DNA of 64,000 bases from Streptosporangium canum (GCF_900113865.1 NZ_FOQY01000028.1:54505-118504), one strand, 5' to 3'; numbered from the stretch's first letter, positions 24,189 to 33,630 are shown. The notes: generated by a model from the letters alone, not told the origin. Translations and numbers: made by a program.

Positions 24189-26803
24189 ACCGGGATTCGG
24201 GGGTGCTCGAAGTGCGGATCTCAGGCGCGCAGGCGCCGTTCATCCGTCCGGCCCCACCCGGCTCACGGGCGGGCCTGACATGCGGTCTGGCGGATCCGGT
24301 AGGCGTCGACGAGCCCTCACCCCGGCTGTCGTGGAACGCCCGGCTGCTCAAGGAGGCCACCGTGGTGGTGTCCTCGGACGGGCACGAGGTGTGGCGGTCG
24401 TCCGTACCCGCCGGATCACACGGCATGGACGTGCCGGATGAGCGGCTGGCGCCGCTGACGCCGTACACATGGAGTGTGGAAGGGCACGCGACCGGCACGT
24501 TCACCACAGGCCTGCGAGCGCGCGGCGGATGGGACGCCCCCTGGCTGGCGGGCGACCCCCGGGCGGCGGTGAGCCTGCGCGGATCGTTCACATGGCGTCC
24601 CGCCCCCGGGCGCGCCTGGCTGGCCGCCACCGCACTGGGCGTCTACCGGGCACTGCTCAACGGGGTACGGCTGGGCGAGGAGGAACTGGCCCCCGGCTGG
24701 ACCGACTACGGCCACCGGACGCGCTATCGGCTGCTGGAACTCACGGACCTGCTCATGCCCGGCGAGAACGAGCTGGAGCTGTGGCTCGCCCCCGGCTGGT
24801 ACGCCGGTCACGTCGCCGGCGGAGGCCCGCGCCGCTACGGCGACCGGCCCGCCGCCAGCGCCCAGGTGCTCGTACGGGACGACGATGGGGTCCGCCGCGT
24901 GTTCGCCACGGACACGGCCTGGACCCGGCGGGACCTCGGCCGCCCGCGCGCCGACCTGGTGATGGGCGAGACCCTCCAGGCCCCTTCCCGGCAGGCCGGA
25001 CCCGCCGAGACGACGGCCGCCTCGAAGATCCTGGTGGAGGCCGACCCCGCTCCCCCGGTACGGGTGATCGGCACGGTGCCCGCCGTGTCCGTGACCGAAC
25101 CCGCGCCGGGCGTCCAGGTGGCCGACTTCGGGCGCAACGTCGTCGGGCGCGTACGACTGCGCGTCGACGCGCCAGGCCCCGTACGGATCGTGGTACGGCA
25201 CGGGGAGGAGCTGACCGCGACCGGGCGGCTCTACACCGACAACCTGCGCACCGCCGACCAGCGTGACGAGTTCGCCCTCGGCCCCGGCTCGCACGTCGTG
25301 GAGCCCGCCTTCACCCTGCACGGGTTCCGCTACGCGGAGGTCACCGGCTGGCCGGGCACGCTGACGCCGAACGACCTGGAGGCGGTGCTGCTGTCCTCCG
25401 CGCTCGCCGCCACCGGCTCGCTGACCGTGAGCGATCCCGCCGTACGCCAACTCGTCGCCAACATCGGCGCGTCGGCGGACGGCAACCTGGTGAGCGTGCC
25501 GACCGACTGCCCGCAACGCGACGAGCGGACCGGCTGGACGGCCGACATCTCGGTGTTCGGCTCGACACTCAGCTTCCTGCGGCACACACAGGCGTTCCTG
25601 TCCGGCTGGGTGACGACGCTGATCGACGGGCAGCGGGCCGACGGCGCGGTCCCGCATGTCGCACCGGTCCTACCCGAATACGGATACGACTCCCCCGTAT
25701 GGTCCGACGCGCTGGTCGAGGTGCCGTGGCTGCTGTGGCGGCGCTACGGCGACGACCACACGCTGCGCCGCGCCTACGACCCGATGCGGCGATGGGCCGA
25801 CTACTGCCTGGCCCAGGCCGAGGACGGCATCAGAGCGGGCAGGGCCCTGGGCGACTGGCTGGCCCCCGGCACGGTCGAGACGCCCAAGAGCCTCATCGCC
25901 ACCGCCGCCCTCGCCCGCAGCCTCCGCCTGGTCGCACACGTGGCCGACGTGCTCGGCGAGCCGCACGCGCCGGAGTACGGCGAGGCGTTCACCCGCGTGT
26001 CAGGCGCCTTCCAGCGAGCCTTCCTCAGCGGGCCGAGGCTGCACACCGAGACGCAGACCGGCTACGCCGTCGCCCTCGCCTGGGACCTGGTCCCACCCGA
26101 GGACCGGACCGCGTCGGCGCAGGCGCTGGCCGAGCTGGTCCGCGCCGGCGGGCACCGGCTCATGACGGGCTTCGTGGGCACTCCCCTGCTGCTGCCCGTG
26201 CTGTCGGAGACCGGCCACCACGACCTGGCATGCCGGATCTTCAACCAGGAGGGCTATCCGTCCTGGCGCTACCAGCTCCGCGCCGGGGCGACGACCATGT
26301 GGGAGCGCTGGGACGCCTGGCACCACCGGCACGGCCTGCAGACGCCGGCCATGAACTCCTTCAACCACTACGCCTACGGCTGCGTGGGCGACTGGCTGTT
26401 CCGGCACGTGGCGGGCCTGGGCGACGACCCGCGCGGGACGGGTGGCGGCTTCGGCGAGCTGCTGCTGCGTCCCGGCCCCGTCCCGCTGCTGCGCCAGGCG
26501 CACGCCCGCTACGAGAGCGCGTCGGGGACCGTCGAGTCGGGCTGGCGTGCCGGGCCCGACGGGGTCCAGTTCACGTTCGCCGTCCCGGAGGGCGTGACCG
26601 CCCGCGCGGTGCTGCCCGTACACGGCGCGTGGGACGGGATGACCGTCAACGGCACCTTCCTCATGGGCCTCAGCGAGCAGCTGCCGACCACCAGGCTGGC
26701 CGACGGGGGCTGCGCCCTGAACCTGCCGCCGGGCCGCTGGTCGTTCACGGCCCCCGCGGCGGCCACGGCCCACCTACTCCAGGAGTGGGACGACCTGGGC
26801 TAG
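24185..26803 (+). CDS. Alpha-L-rhamnosidase, GH78
   Basis: An 872-residue cytoplasmic enzyme starting at GTG 24185 on a GTGA overlap. The usual GH78 order is visible: an N-terminal beta domain (DEPSPRLSWNARLL), a second beta domain with GVYRALLNGVRLGEEELAPG, the (alpha/alpha)6 catalytic domain with the hallmark DCPQRDERTGWTADI (about 438-452; the Glu is the proposed general acid) and a second key Glu in TMWERWDAW (about 705), and a C-terminal beta sandwich. It cleaves terminal alpha-L-rhamnose from plant glycosides or pectin fragments. It is the last gene of the LacI-controlled operon and is followed by a strong hairpin. Confidence 0.95.
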   Translation: MNRDSGVLEVRISGAQAPFIRPAPPGSRAGLTCGLADPVGVDEPSPRLSWNARLLKEATVVVSSDGHEVWRSSVPAGSHGMDVPDERLAPLTPYTWSVEGHATGTFTTGLRARGGWDAPWLAGDPRAAVSLRGSFTWRPAPGRAWLAATALGVYRALLNGVRLGEEELAPGWTDYGHRTRYRLLELTDLLMPGENELELWLAPGWYAGHVAGGGPRRYGDRPAASAQVLVRDDDGVRRVFATDTAWTRRDLGRPRADLVMGETLQAPSRQAGPAETTAASKILVEADPAPPVRVIGTVPAVSVTEPAPGVQVADFGRNVVGRVRLRVDAPGPVRIVVRHGEELTATGRLYTDNLRTADQRDEFALGPGSHVVEPAFTLHGFRYAEVTGWPGTLTPNDLEAVLLSSALAATGSLTVSDPAVRQLVANIGASADGNLVSVPTDCPQRDERTGWTADISVFGSTLSFLRHTQAFLSGWVTTLIDGQRADGAVPHVAPVLPEYGYDSPVWSDALVEVPWLLWRRYGDDHTLRRAYDPMRRWADYCLAQAEDGIRAGRALGDWLAPGTVETPKSLIATAALARSLRLVAHVADVLGEPHAPEYGEAFTRVSGAFQRAFLSGPRLHTETQTGYAVALAWDLVPPEDRTASAQALAELVRAGGHRLMTGFVGTPLLLPVLSETGHHDLACRIFNQEGYPSWRYQLRAGATTMWERWDAWHHRHGLQTPAMNSFNHYAYGCVGDWLFRHVAGLGDDPRGTGGGFGELLLRPGPVPLLRQAHARYESASGTVESGWRAGPDGVQFTFAVPEGVTARAVLPVHGAWDGMTVNGTFLMGLSEQLPTTRLADGGCALNLPPGRWSFTAPAAATAHLLQEWDDLG

Positions 26804-26837
26804 TGCCGCGGCAGGCAACGTTCGCCGTTGTGATGTG

Positions 26838-26871
26838 ACGCGCCGCCCCGGTGCTGTGCCGGGCGGCGCGT
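26838..26871 (+). terminator. Hairpin terminator after the rhamnosidase operon
   Basis: ACGCGCCGCC-C-CGG pairs with CCGGGCGGCGCGT: a 13-bp stem with one bulged C and a 7-nt loop, 35 nt after the rhamnosidase stop codon. Confidence 0.65.
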
Positions 26872-26875
26872 GCCC

Positions 26876-27034
26876 GTCACCCTGTCCGGGCGGCAGAACG
26901 AGTACGTGTACGCGAGATCGACGATGACGAAGGCGGACGGCTGCTTCCGAATCCGCCGCTACATCATCTGGCGGAACCGTCACGCCGACGACCGGCGCCT
27001 GCGCGCCGTCGTCGGCAGAGCAAACGTCGCCTGA
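26876..27034 (+). mobile_element. IS630-type transposase, C-terminal remnant
   Basis: An open stretch without a start codon ends with RRYIIWRNRHADDRRLRAVV then GRANVA and a stop at 27032. The arginine-rich RRYIxWRNRHAxDxxLRxVVxRANVA tail is typical of actinobacterial IS630-family DDE transposases. No other part of the element is found, so it is a deletion scar. Confidence 0.5.
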
Positions 27035-27037
27035 GGC

Positions 27038-27508
27038 TCAGTCGAGTTTCTTGCGCATCTTCACCGAGGTCGCCTCGTAGCCGAGCGACTCGTAAAGGCC
27101 ACGCGCGCCTGTGTTGAACCCGAAGACGCTGAGACCCAGAGTATGAGCGCCCTGCGCCCGGGCGTATTCCTCACCGAGGAGCATGGCCATTCGTCCCAGG
27201 CCCCGACCACGCTTGTCGGCGTCGATCACGATGTCCCAGATCCACCAGGCACCGGCGTCGTCGCTCGTGTCCGGCCCGATCCAGAGGTAGCCGACGGTCA
27301 CCCCGGCATCGTCGACTACGTCGAAGACCACATGCCCCGGGGCCGGTATCCCGGACGGAAAGAACTGAGCCATGCTCTCGTCCGCATGCCGGTCGGCGTC
27401 CTCGGACGTTTGCCCCGAAGTGACGAGATCCTTGGCGTACGCGGCTCGACTGCGTTCGAGCCAGGCAGAGAAGTGTCGGGCGTCCAGGGGACGGAGGGTT
27501 ACAGGCAC
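27038..27508 (-). CDS. GNAT-family N-acetyltransferase
   Basis: Start chosen at GTG 27508, which is preceded by GGGAGG at 8 nt and gives a standard 156-residue GNAT protein beginning VPVTLRPLD. The acetyl-CoA binding motif is DADKRGRGLGRMAMLLGE (about residues 100-118), and motif B is NTGARGLYESLGYEATSVKM near the end. It transfers an acetyl group to an unknown amine. It is a single gene next to an IS630 remnant. Confidence 0.88.
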   Translation of the reverse strand: MPVTLRPLDARHFSAWLERSRAAYAKDLVTSGQTSEDADRHADESMAQFFPSGIPAPGHVVFDVVDDAGVTVGYLWIGPDTSDDAGAWWIWDIVIDADKRGRGLGRMAMLLGEEYARAQGAHTLGLSVFGFNTGARGLYESLGYEATSVKMRKKLD

Positions 27509-28044
27509 CGGCCCAGCCTCCCACACCGCCGACGCCTGAGCGGTGACACCCCTGCTCAGGCGTCGCCACATCACCAACAGGGCAGACGCTGCCTGACGCG
27601 GCACTGATGAGCTGATTGTGAGGCTTGCGGTCACCCTCCATGTTGCTTTCCCTCACCGAGTGGTGACTTTGAGTGTGGCAGGTATGTGCTCCGGCGGGAT
27701 GGGTGACAGCAGGCCGCTTCTGAGCGATTTCAAATGGTTTTGAACTTTAAATGATCTTGAAACCAGCCGGGCGCCTTTACAGTGTAGATCAATAAATCTG
27801 AGCTCTCCTCGCTCCTGCGTCCAGGCGCTTGCAGCCCGTCCACGGAAACCGGTTGCGCGCCTGTGCCCACCCTGTCCCTACCGAGCGGTGGGGAATGCCG
27901 CCTCCACGCCGCCGGACGCCCCCCAAACACCTCTCGAACCCGATGCCCTTGACACCCCTCCCCCGGGTGCCACCGAAATACGGCAGAAACGGGCCGCGGA
28001 GCGGAGTTCGGCCTGGTCAGCCTCTGCGGTGGAGATCGCGGCGG
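27509..28044. other. Non-coding or degraded stretch before the sigma-factor fragment
   Basis: Open frames occur here but none has family similarity I can see. An A+T-rich patch lies at about 27725-27800, unusual for this genome and a possible junction of acquired DNA. A TTGACA is present at 27949-27954 without a convincing -10 partner. Confidence 0.4.
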
Positions 28045-28520
28045 GCTTGCCGGCGGGTGGCCGAGGTCATCAACTCCTCCGAGGCGAACTCCCGGCAGCT
28101 GTACACCCGAGCTCGCCGGCGCCTGACCGAGGCGCGTGGTCGCTCCGATCGCCGGTTGGACCAGGCCCGCCGCCGCGACCTGGTGGAGAGCTTCCTGGCT
28201 GCCGCGCAGCAGGGGGACCTGCCGGGGTTGGAGAAGGTGCTGGCCGAGGACGTGACCGTGTGGGTGGACGGTGGCGGCAGGGTCGGCGCCGCTCGGCGGC
28301 CCATCTCCGGTGTCTCCAAGGTGGCGCGCTACTTGGTGGGGTCGTTGAGCATCGCCGGTGAGGGGGTGCGGCTGTCGGCTGCGGAGGTGAACGGCGCGCT
28401 GGGGCTGCTGGCCCGGGCCGGCGGGGAGCTGGTCGGCGTGCTGGTGCCGGAGACGTCGAACGGCCGGATCAGTGCCCGGCGGCCGCGCTCGCCCAGGCGG
28501 GCCGAGGCTTTGGAGACGTT
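28045..28520 (+). pseudogene. SigJ-type ECF sigma factor, 3' fragment (sigma4 plus SnoaL-like domain)
   Basis: The frame reads VAEVINSSEANSRQLYTRAR (end of sigma region 4), then DLVESFLAAAQQGDLPGLEK, VWVDGGGRVGAARRPISGVS and AEVNGALGLLARAGGE. This is the order found in ECF sigma factors with a C-terminal SnoaL-like domain. Sigma region 2 and the start are absent. The frame then runs without a stop into the DUF305 gene. It is a decayed copy; a second fragment of the same kind lies at 36.3 kb, at the other side of the metal-resistance island. Confidence 0.6.
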
Positions 28521-28614
28521 GGTCCTTTTCCTGTGTGCCGATCGGCCCTATGCCCGCCGGCTGTGTGCGCCCACCGTGAGAGGTGAGGAACCGAACAAGC
28601 CGCCGGGAGGAAAG

Positions 28615-29313
28615 ATGAGACGGCAGGCAGCACGGACGGCGGCGGCCGGGGCGATCCTGGTCACCACGGCGTTGACGGGCCTCAACGTCGCGGCCGCGAA
28701 CGACCGGTCACAGCCGGCGCCGACTCCGGCCCCTTCCGGATGGCGGCAGACCTGCCCTCCGGAAAACCCATGGACGGGCCCGGGCATGGGGCCGGGCGGC
28801 CCGATGCCCGGCGTGAGGGTGGATGACGAGTTTGACTATCTGACGCAGATGCTGCCCCACCACCAGGAGGCCGTCGCCGCCGCCCAGCAGCTGCGCCGCT
28901 CCGAGCGGCCGCAGATGCGCCGGCTGGGGGAATCGATCGTGACGACGCAGAGCGCTGAGATCACGAAGATGAAGGCGTGGCTGGATCAGTGGTACCCGGG
29001 GCGCTCCACGGCGGTCGGCTACCGGCCGATGATGCGTGATCTGTCGACGCTGTCGGGCGACGCGCTGGATGAGGCGTTCCTGCAGGACATGATCCGCCAC
29101 CACATGGGTGCGATCATGATGTCGCAGCAGTTGCTCATGCACGGGCGGGCACAGCACGAGCAGGTCGCGGCGTTCGCCCGCACGGTGCGCGACACCCAGC
29201 ACGCCGAGATGTTCCAGATGCGGCGGTGGCTGGCCGACTGGTTCGGCGAGACGGGCATGCCCGGCGGCCCAGGGCCGGCGGGTGACGACCGCGGCGGAGG
29301 GTGCGGCTGGTGA
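28615..29313 (+). CDS. DUF305 domain protein, secreted
   Basis: Start at ATG 28615 with GGGAGG 4 nt upstream. The 232-residue protein has a Sec signal peptide (to about AANA, residue 28) and a DUF305 four-helix bundle with two His-rich motifs, MLPHHQEAVAAA and MIRHHMGAIMMSQ, plus many Met residues. DUF305 proteins are ferritin-like and often sit beside copper-resistance genes; the His/Met pattern suggests extracytoplasmic metal binding. The heavy-metal ATPase 1.6 kb downstream supports a metal-handling role. Its promoter may derive from the degraded sequence before it. Confidence 0.85.
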   Translation: MRRQAARTAAAGAILVTTALTGLNVAAANDRSQPAPTPAPSGWRQTCPPENPWTGPGMGPGGPMPGVRVDDEFDYLTQMLPHHQEAVAAAQQLRRSERPQMRRLGESIVTTQSAEITKMKAWLDQWYPGRSTAVGYRPMMRDLSTLSGDALDEAFLQDMIRHHMGAIMMSQQLLMHGRAQHEQVAAFARTVRDTQHAEMFQMRRWLADWFGETGMPGGPGPAGDDRGGGCGW

Positions 29314-29522
29314 CCGCGAGGCCGGTTTCCGTACCGGGGGATGCGCCATGACGCGAAGACATGGAAGCCCTGAAATTCGAGATAGTCCACCCGCCGCCCG
29401 ATTCTCCGGTCGCATGCCTCGGCCGACAGGGTCGTGACCGAGTTGTTCTTCGGTCGAACGACAAGCTGAGGGAGCCTCGACGCAGCGATGCGCCGCGGCT
29501 ACCCGGCGAGTGGAGGGTCGGA
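29314..29522. other. Intergenic gap between convergent genes
   Basis: About 210 bp between the DUF305 and GtrA genes. I see no gene, RNA or convincing terminator hairpin. Confidence 0.4.
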
Positions 29523-30083
29523 TCAGGCCGCCTCGTCCTTGGGCTTGGGAGCTGGAGCCAGTCGCACGCGGCCGGGGTGGGCCTCCTCGTCGGGGAAGAC
29601 CCACTTCCGGAACGCCCAGAAACGGAAGACCATGGCGATCAGCGTGCCAATGACCTGCGCGCTCATGAAGTCGGCGATCTCCTGGGTGACCAGGCTCACC
29701 TCCGGGGTCTCCAGCAGGAACACATACCGGGAGATCCATAGCGGCACGGAGCTGAGCACCAGACCGACACCACTGACCAGGAAGAACAGCGCCGCCTCGT
29801 GATGGCGCTCGCGCCCGCCCCTGGTCCGGAACGACCATTCACGGTTCAGCACATAGGACACGATCGTCGCCACGAGCACCGCGATGACCTTCGCGGTCAC
29901 CGGCTTCGGTTCCAGAACAGTGAGCTTCAGCCCATAAAATACCGCGTTGTCCACCAGGAACGATGTTCCACCCACCACCGCGAACTTCAGCAGCTCACGG
30001 TGCTTCAGGGCAAGGGCGGGCAGCGGTCCCGGCAATCCTGCGAGGACTGCTTTTGCTGTTTCGAAGCATCCCGATCTTCTCAC
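29523..30083 (-). CDS. GtrA-family membrane protein
   Basis: A 186-residue protein with four transmembrane segments. It fits the GtrA fold: LLKFAVVGGTSFLVDNAVFY near residue 32, VSYVLNREWSFR after the second segment, and RFWAFRKWVF at the end. GtrA-like proteins take part in moving lipid-linked sugars across the membrane during cell-surface polysaccharide synthesis. The start is GTG 30083; no glycosyltransferase partner is nearby, so its job here is unclear. Upstream lies an almost 800-bp gene-poor stretch. Confidence 0.87.
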   Translation of the reverse strand: MRRSGCFETAKAVLAGLPGPLPALALKHRELLKFAVVGGTSFLVDNAVFYGLKLTVLEPKPVTAKVIAVLVATIVSYVLNREWSFRTRGGRERHHEAALFFLVSGVGLVLSSVPLWISRYVFLLETPEVSLVTQEIADFMSAQVIGTLIAMVFRFWAFRKWVFPDEEAHPGRVRLAPAPKPKDEAA

Positions 30084-30534
30084 CAGCCGGACACCCTGGT
30101 CTCAAGACTCACTGACACGGCCTTTCCGGCTCGGGCGACCGGAGCCGCACCTGTCGACATCTGGCATCGATCCTCACTCACACCACAGTCGAGTACTTCG
30201 CGGTGGAGCGCCCGTCAGGGGCCGGACCGTCTCGGTGACCGGATGAGCCACCCAGCAAACTTCAGCCCGGACACAACGTCGGGATGACTCCCCCGCCGAA
30301 AGCTGATGCTCAACACCGATCAGGCGGCCACCATACATTCGTTCCGTTGCGCCCCACCACTGATGCCGTAGCAGACGCGCGGAGAAGGTCCGTCGGAAAA
30401 CCCACGACTCCTTCCCGCGTAACGAGTCCGCCGACCGGCAGCGGTTCAGACGCACAACGGATCGCCGCCTGTCGGTCTTGCCCTCCGCAGAGTCGGGACG
30501 CCCGTACTTCGCCGGAGAATATCTGGGCCGCTTC
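30084..30534. other. Gene-poor stretch upstream of the GtrA gene
   Basis: Only short unsupported frames are present. Base composition is less G/C-biased by codon position than in the genes around it. No repeat, RNA or protein family was recognised. Confidence 0.4.
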
Positions 30535-30733
30535 TCAGGACGGCTTCACCCCTCCCCTCCCCTCCCGCAGATGCTCGAGTAGCTCCTCCCGAACCCGCTC
30601 AGGCCTTCGCTCAGCGTGCGCGACATTCTCGGCCAACCACACCGTCACCTTCGTCGCGTCCGCGCCTGTGCAGGTGCGAAAGCCGAGGTGCGTGCGGATC
30701 TGATTGCGGTGGTACTCGTATGCGTCGGGGGTG
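30535..30733 (-). mobile_element. Tn3-family transposase, N-terminal (DUF4158-like) remnant
   Basis: The minus strand encodes EYHRNQIRTHLGFRTCTGAD, then VTVWLAENVAHAERRPERVR and EELLEHLREGR before a stop at 30535. This resembles the N-terminal domain of actinobacterial Tn3-like transposases (xQIRxxLGFRxxTxxDxxxLxxWLAxxVxxxExxxERLREALLxxCR). No catalytic part exists. The similarity is from memory of the family pattern, so confidence is moderate. Confidence 0.4.
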
Positions 30734-30891
30734 CGTCACGTCCGCCCGGCATTGACCAGGGAAGCCACAACAAGATCAACGACGTTTGGGGCTCATACCA
30801 CGTTCCTTACCAGCACCCCATCTACGATGAACGGTAGAAGCGTGATGGCTTTACCCCGTTTTTCGTCCTTCTGTTGTGAAGGAGGCCGATC

Positions 30892-33345
30892 GTGATGAAC
30901 CACCTTCATGCTCGCCGCGGCGGCGGCAAGGAACACAGCACCGCGATCTTGGACGTCCGCGGATTGCGGTGGGCCTCGGAGCAGAACGTCGTGATGGCCG
31001 TGCTCGGCCGCCGTCCCGGGGTGCTGCAGGTGGAGGTCAACCCGGTGGCCCAGACGGCGACCGTGGTGTTCGACCCGGCCCGTACCTGTCTGGCCGAGTT
31101 GCGCACGTGGGTGATCGAGTGCGGCTATCACTGCGCCGGCCAGTCGGTGTCCTCCCACATCTGCGACCCGATGATCGAGCCCGGCCCGCCGCCCTCCGGC
31201 CCCACGGGGCCTTTGACGGCCGCTGCGGACACCGCCGCGCTACCGCAGTGGCCCGTCTGCGGCGACGGTGCGCGCGCAGGGCCCGCGCAGGACGCGGCCG
31301 GTTCCGGGACCGCCGTTCGTCGAGCGCCCGCCGATCACACCGATCACGGTGGGATGTCGATGGCCACGATGGTGGCGGACATGCGCAACCGGTTCCTGGT
31401 GGCGCTGCTGTTCTCCATCCCGATCGTGGCCTGGTCACCGATCGGTACCGAGGTGCTGGGCTTGGACCTGCCGGTGCCGTTCGGGCTGCGCCGGGACGTG
31501 TGGGCGCTGCTGCTCAGCCTGCCGGTGATCCTCTACTCTTGCTGGATCTTCTTCGACGGGGCGCTGCGCGCGCTGCGGGCTCGCACGCTGGACATGATGG
31601 TGCTGGTCGCCGTCGCGGTCGGCGCGGGCTGGCTGTATTCGGTGATCGTGACCATCACCGGCGGCGGTGAAGTCTTCTACGAGGCCGCTGCCGTGCTGGC
31701 CGCCTTCGTGCTGCTGGGGCACTGGTTTGAGATGCGCGCCCGCGGCGGCGCCAACGACGCCATCCGCACCCTGCTCGACCTGGCCCCGCCCAAGGCGACG
31801 GTCCTGCGCGACGGCGAGCCGGTCGAGGTGCCGACCGCCGAGGTTGTCGCCGGCGACCTGCTGCTGGTACGGCCCGGAGCCAAGATCCCGGCCGACGGGG
31901 TGGTCGAGGACGGCGACAGCGAGGTGGATGAATCCATGGTCACCGGCGAGAGCCTGCCGGTGCACAAGCAGCCGGGCTCGGCCGTCATCGGCGCCACGAT
32001 CAACCGCAACGGCACCCTGCGGGTACGCGCCACCAGGGTCGGCGCCGACACCGCCCTGGCCCAGATCGTCCAACTGGTGCAGCAGGCCCAGAACTCCAAG
32101 GCCCCTGGGCAGCGGCTGGCCGACCGGGCCGCCTTCTGGCTGGTGCTCGTCGCACTGGTCGGCGGCGCGCTCACCTTCGCCGCCTGGTTCTTCCTCGCCG
32201 GCGCGCCGTTCGGTGTGGCGATCCTGTTCGCCATCACCGTGGTGGTCATCACCTGCCCCGACGCGCTCGGCCTGGCCACCCCGACGGCGATCATGGTCGG
32301 CACCGGGCTCGGCGCCAAGCGAGGCGTGCTGTTCAAGAACGCGATCGCGCTGGAGACCTCCGCCCGCGTCCAAGTCGTGGTCATGGACAAGACCGGCACC
32401 CTGACCAAGGGCGAACCGGAGGTCACCGACGTCATCGTCGACGGCATGGCGGAAGACGAGGTGCTGCGGCTGGTGGCCGCCGTCGAACGGGAATCCGAAC
32501 ATCCGCTGGCCCAGGCGATCGCCGCCCACGCCGAGGCGCGCGCCCTGCCTGTGTCGCGGGCCGAGCGGTTCGAGAACGTGCCCGGACACGGCGCCGTCGC
32601 CGATGTCGACGGACACCGGGTGGTGGTCGGCAACCGGCGGCTGCTGGAACAGGAGGGCGTCGACCTCGGCAAGCTGGCCGTCCGCCGAGACGACGTGGCC
32701 GCGGGAGGCCGTACCGCGGTCATGGTGGCGGTCGACGGCGCGGCGGCCGGGGTCATCGGCATCGCCGACGCGCCCCGCGAGACCTCGGCGGCGGCGGTGG
32801 CCGCCCTGCACGACCTTGGCGTCGAGGTGGTCATGCTCACAGGCGACAACGCCGCCACCGCGCAGCGGATCGCCCGGCATCTGGGCATCGACACCGTGAT
32901 CGCCGAGGTCCTGCCCGGCGACAAGGCGGCCAGGATCGCCGAGCTGCAGGCCGGTGGCCGCAAGGTCGCCATGGTCGGCGACGGCGTCAACGACGCCCCC
33001 GCGCTCGCCCAGGCCGACCTGGGCATCGCCATCGGCGCCGGCACGGATGTGGCGATCGAGACCGCCGACGTGGTGCTCATGCGCTCCGACCCGCTGGACG
33101 TGGCAGCCACGTTGCGCATCGGCCGCGCAACCCTGCGCAAGATGCGCCAGAACCTCGGCTGGGCGATCGGCTACAACACGATCGCGCTGCCCATCGCCGC
33201 GGGCGTGTTCGCCCCTGCCTTCGGCCTGGTGCTGCGCCCGGAGATCGCCGCTCTGTCGATGTCCGGCTCCAGTGTCATCGTCGCGGTCAACGCCCTGGCC
33301 TTGAAGAGGCTGCGCCTGCCGCGCACATCCCCGGCCGAAGGGTGA
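30892..33345 (+). CDS. Heavy-metal P1B-type ATPase with CPD motif
   Basis: An 817-residue P-type ATPase; start GTG 30892 or ATG 30895, both behind AAGGAGG (30879-30885). Visible parts: an N-terminal HMA-like domain whose metal-binding CxxC is replaced (GLRWASEQN instead of GMTCASC), actuator TGES, transmembrane motif TCPDALG (about residue 453, in place of CPC or CPH), phosphorylation site DKTGTLTKG (about 499), HP locus HPLAQ (about 536) and hinge GDGVNDAPAL (about 694). The last helices carry YNTIALP and MSGSSVIVAVNALALK. It should export a transition metal, but the CPD variant leaves the ion unsure. It neighbours the DUF305 gene and a CDF operon. Confidence 0.92.
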   Translation: MMNHLHARRGGGKEHSTAILDVRGLRWASEQNVVMAVLGRRPGVLQVEVNPVAQTATVVFDPARTCLAELRTWVIECGYHCAGQSVSSHICDPMIEPGPPPSGPTGPLTAAADTAALPQWPVCGDGARAGPAQDAAGSGTAVRRAPADHTDHGGMSMATMVADMRNRFLVALLFSIPIVAWSPIGTEVLGLDLPVPFGLRRDVWALLLSLPVILYSCWIFFDGALRALRARTLDMMVLVAVAVGAGWLYSVIVTITGGGEVFYEAAAVLAAFVLLGHWFEMRARGGANDAIRTLLDLAPPKATVLRDGEPVEVPTAEVVAGDLLLVRPGAKIPADGVVEDGDSEVDESMVTGESLPVHKQPGSAVIGATINRNGTLRVRATRVGADTALAQIVQLVQQAQNSKAPGQRLADRAAFWLVLVALVGGALTFAAWFFLAGAPFGVAILFAITVVVITCPDALGLATPTAIMVGTGLGAKRGVLFKNAIALETSARVQVVVMDKTGTLTKGEPEVTDVIVDGMAEDEVLRLVAAVERESEHPLAQAIAAHAEARALPVSRAERFENVPGHGAVADVDGHRVVVGNRRLLEQEGVDLGKLAVRRDDVAAGGRTAVMVAVDGAAAGVIGIADAPRETSAAAVAALHDLGVEVVMLTGDNAATAQRIARHLGIDTVIAEVLPGDKAARIAELQAGGRKVAMVGDGVNDAPALAQADLGIAIGAGTDVAIETADVVLMRSDPLDVAATLRIGRATLRKMRQNLGWAIGYNTIALPIAAGVFAPAFGLVLRPEIAALSMSGSSVIVAVNALALKRLRLPRTSPAEG

Positions 33346-33409
33346 GCGCCGGCGTGCTCACGCGCGCCGGCACGGCTCCCCGGCGGCGATCCAGCTTGAC
33401 GATGTTCAT
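33346..33409 (-). pseudogene. 5' fragment of an unidentified gene (starts MNIVKLDRRRG)
   Basis: Behind GCAGGAGG lies ATG 33409, a well-formed translation start directly after the SHOCT fragment stop. The frame then runs into the 3' end of the convergent P-type ATPase gene, so the original gene was probably cut there. No family recognised. Confidence 0.3.
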
Positions 33410-33423
33410 GGCGGGCCTCCTGC

Positions 33424-33630
33424 TCAGGAGGGTGGCAGCGTCGTGGTGCGCGGCCCGGGATCGGTGTTCGGCGCGGTGGAGAAGGTGCGCAACGTGTTCA
33501 AGCGCTGCCGGTAGTCCTCCTCGTCGATCTCGCCGCGGGCGAACCGTTCGGCGAGCACCTGCTCGGGGGAGGGCCAGGCAGGGGGGCGCGGATAGTCCTG
33601 GGAGCGGCCCAGGGCACGGGCGGTGACGGA
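33424..33630 (-). pseudogene. SHOCT-domain protein, C-terminal fragment
   Basis: The minus strand reads PSPEQVLAERFARGEIDEED then YRQRLNTLR and a short Pro/Thr tail with a stop at 33424. xxLxxRFARGEIxxxEYxxRLxxL is the SHOCT signature, a short C-terminal oligomerisation motif. The part that normally precedes it is missing; upstream, another frame carries an epimerase fragment. Confidence 0.55.

Noticed and set aside
30284..30703. Possible 139-codon gene upstream of the P-type ATPase
   Set aside because: Ser/Pro/Arg-rich translation without family similarity; the opposite strand gives a better explanation (transposase remnant).
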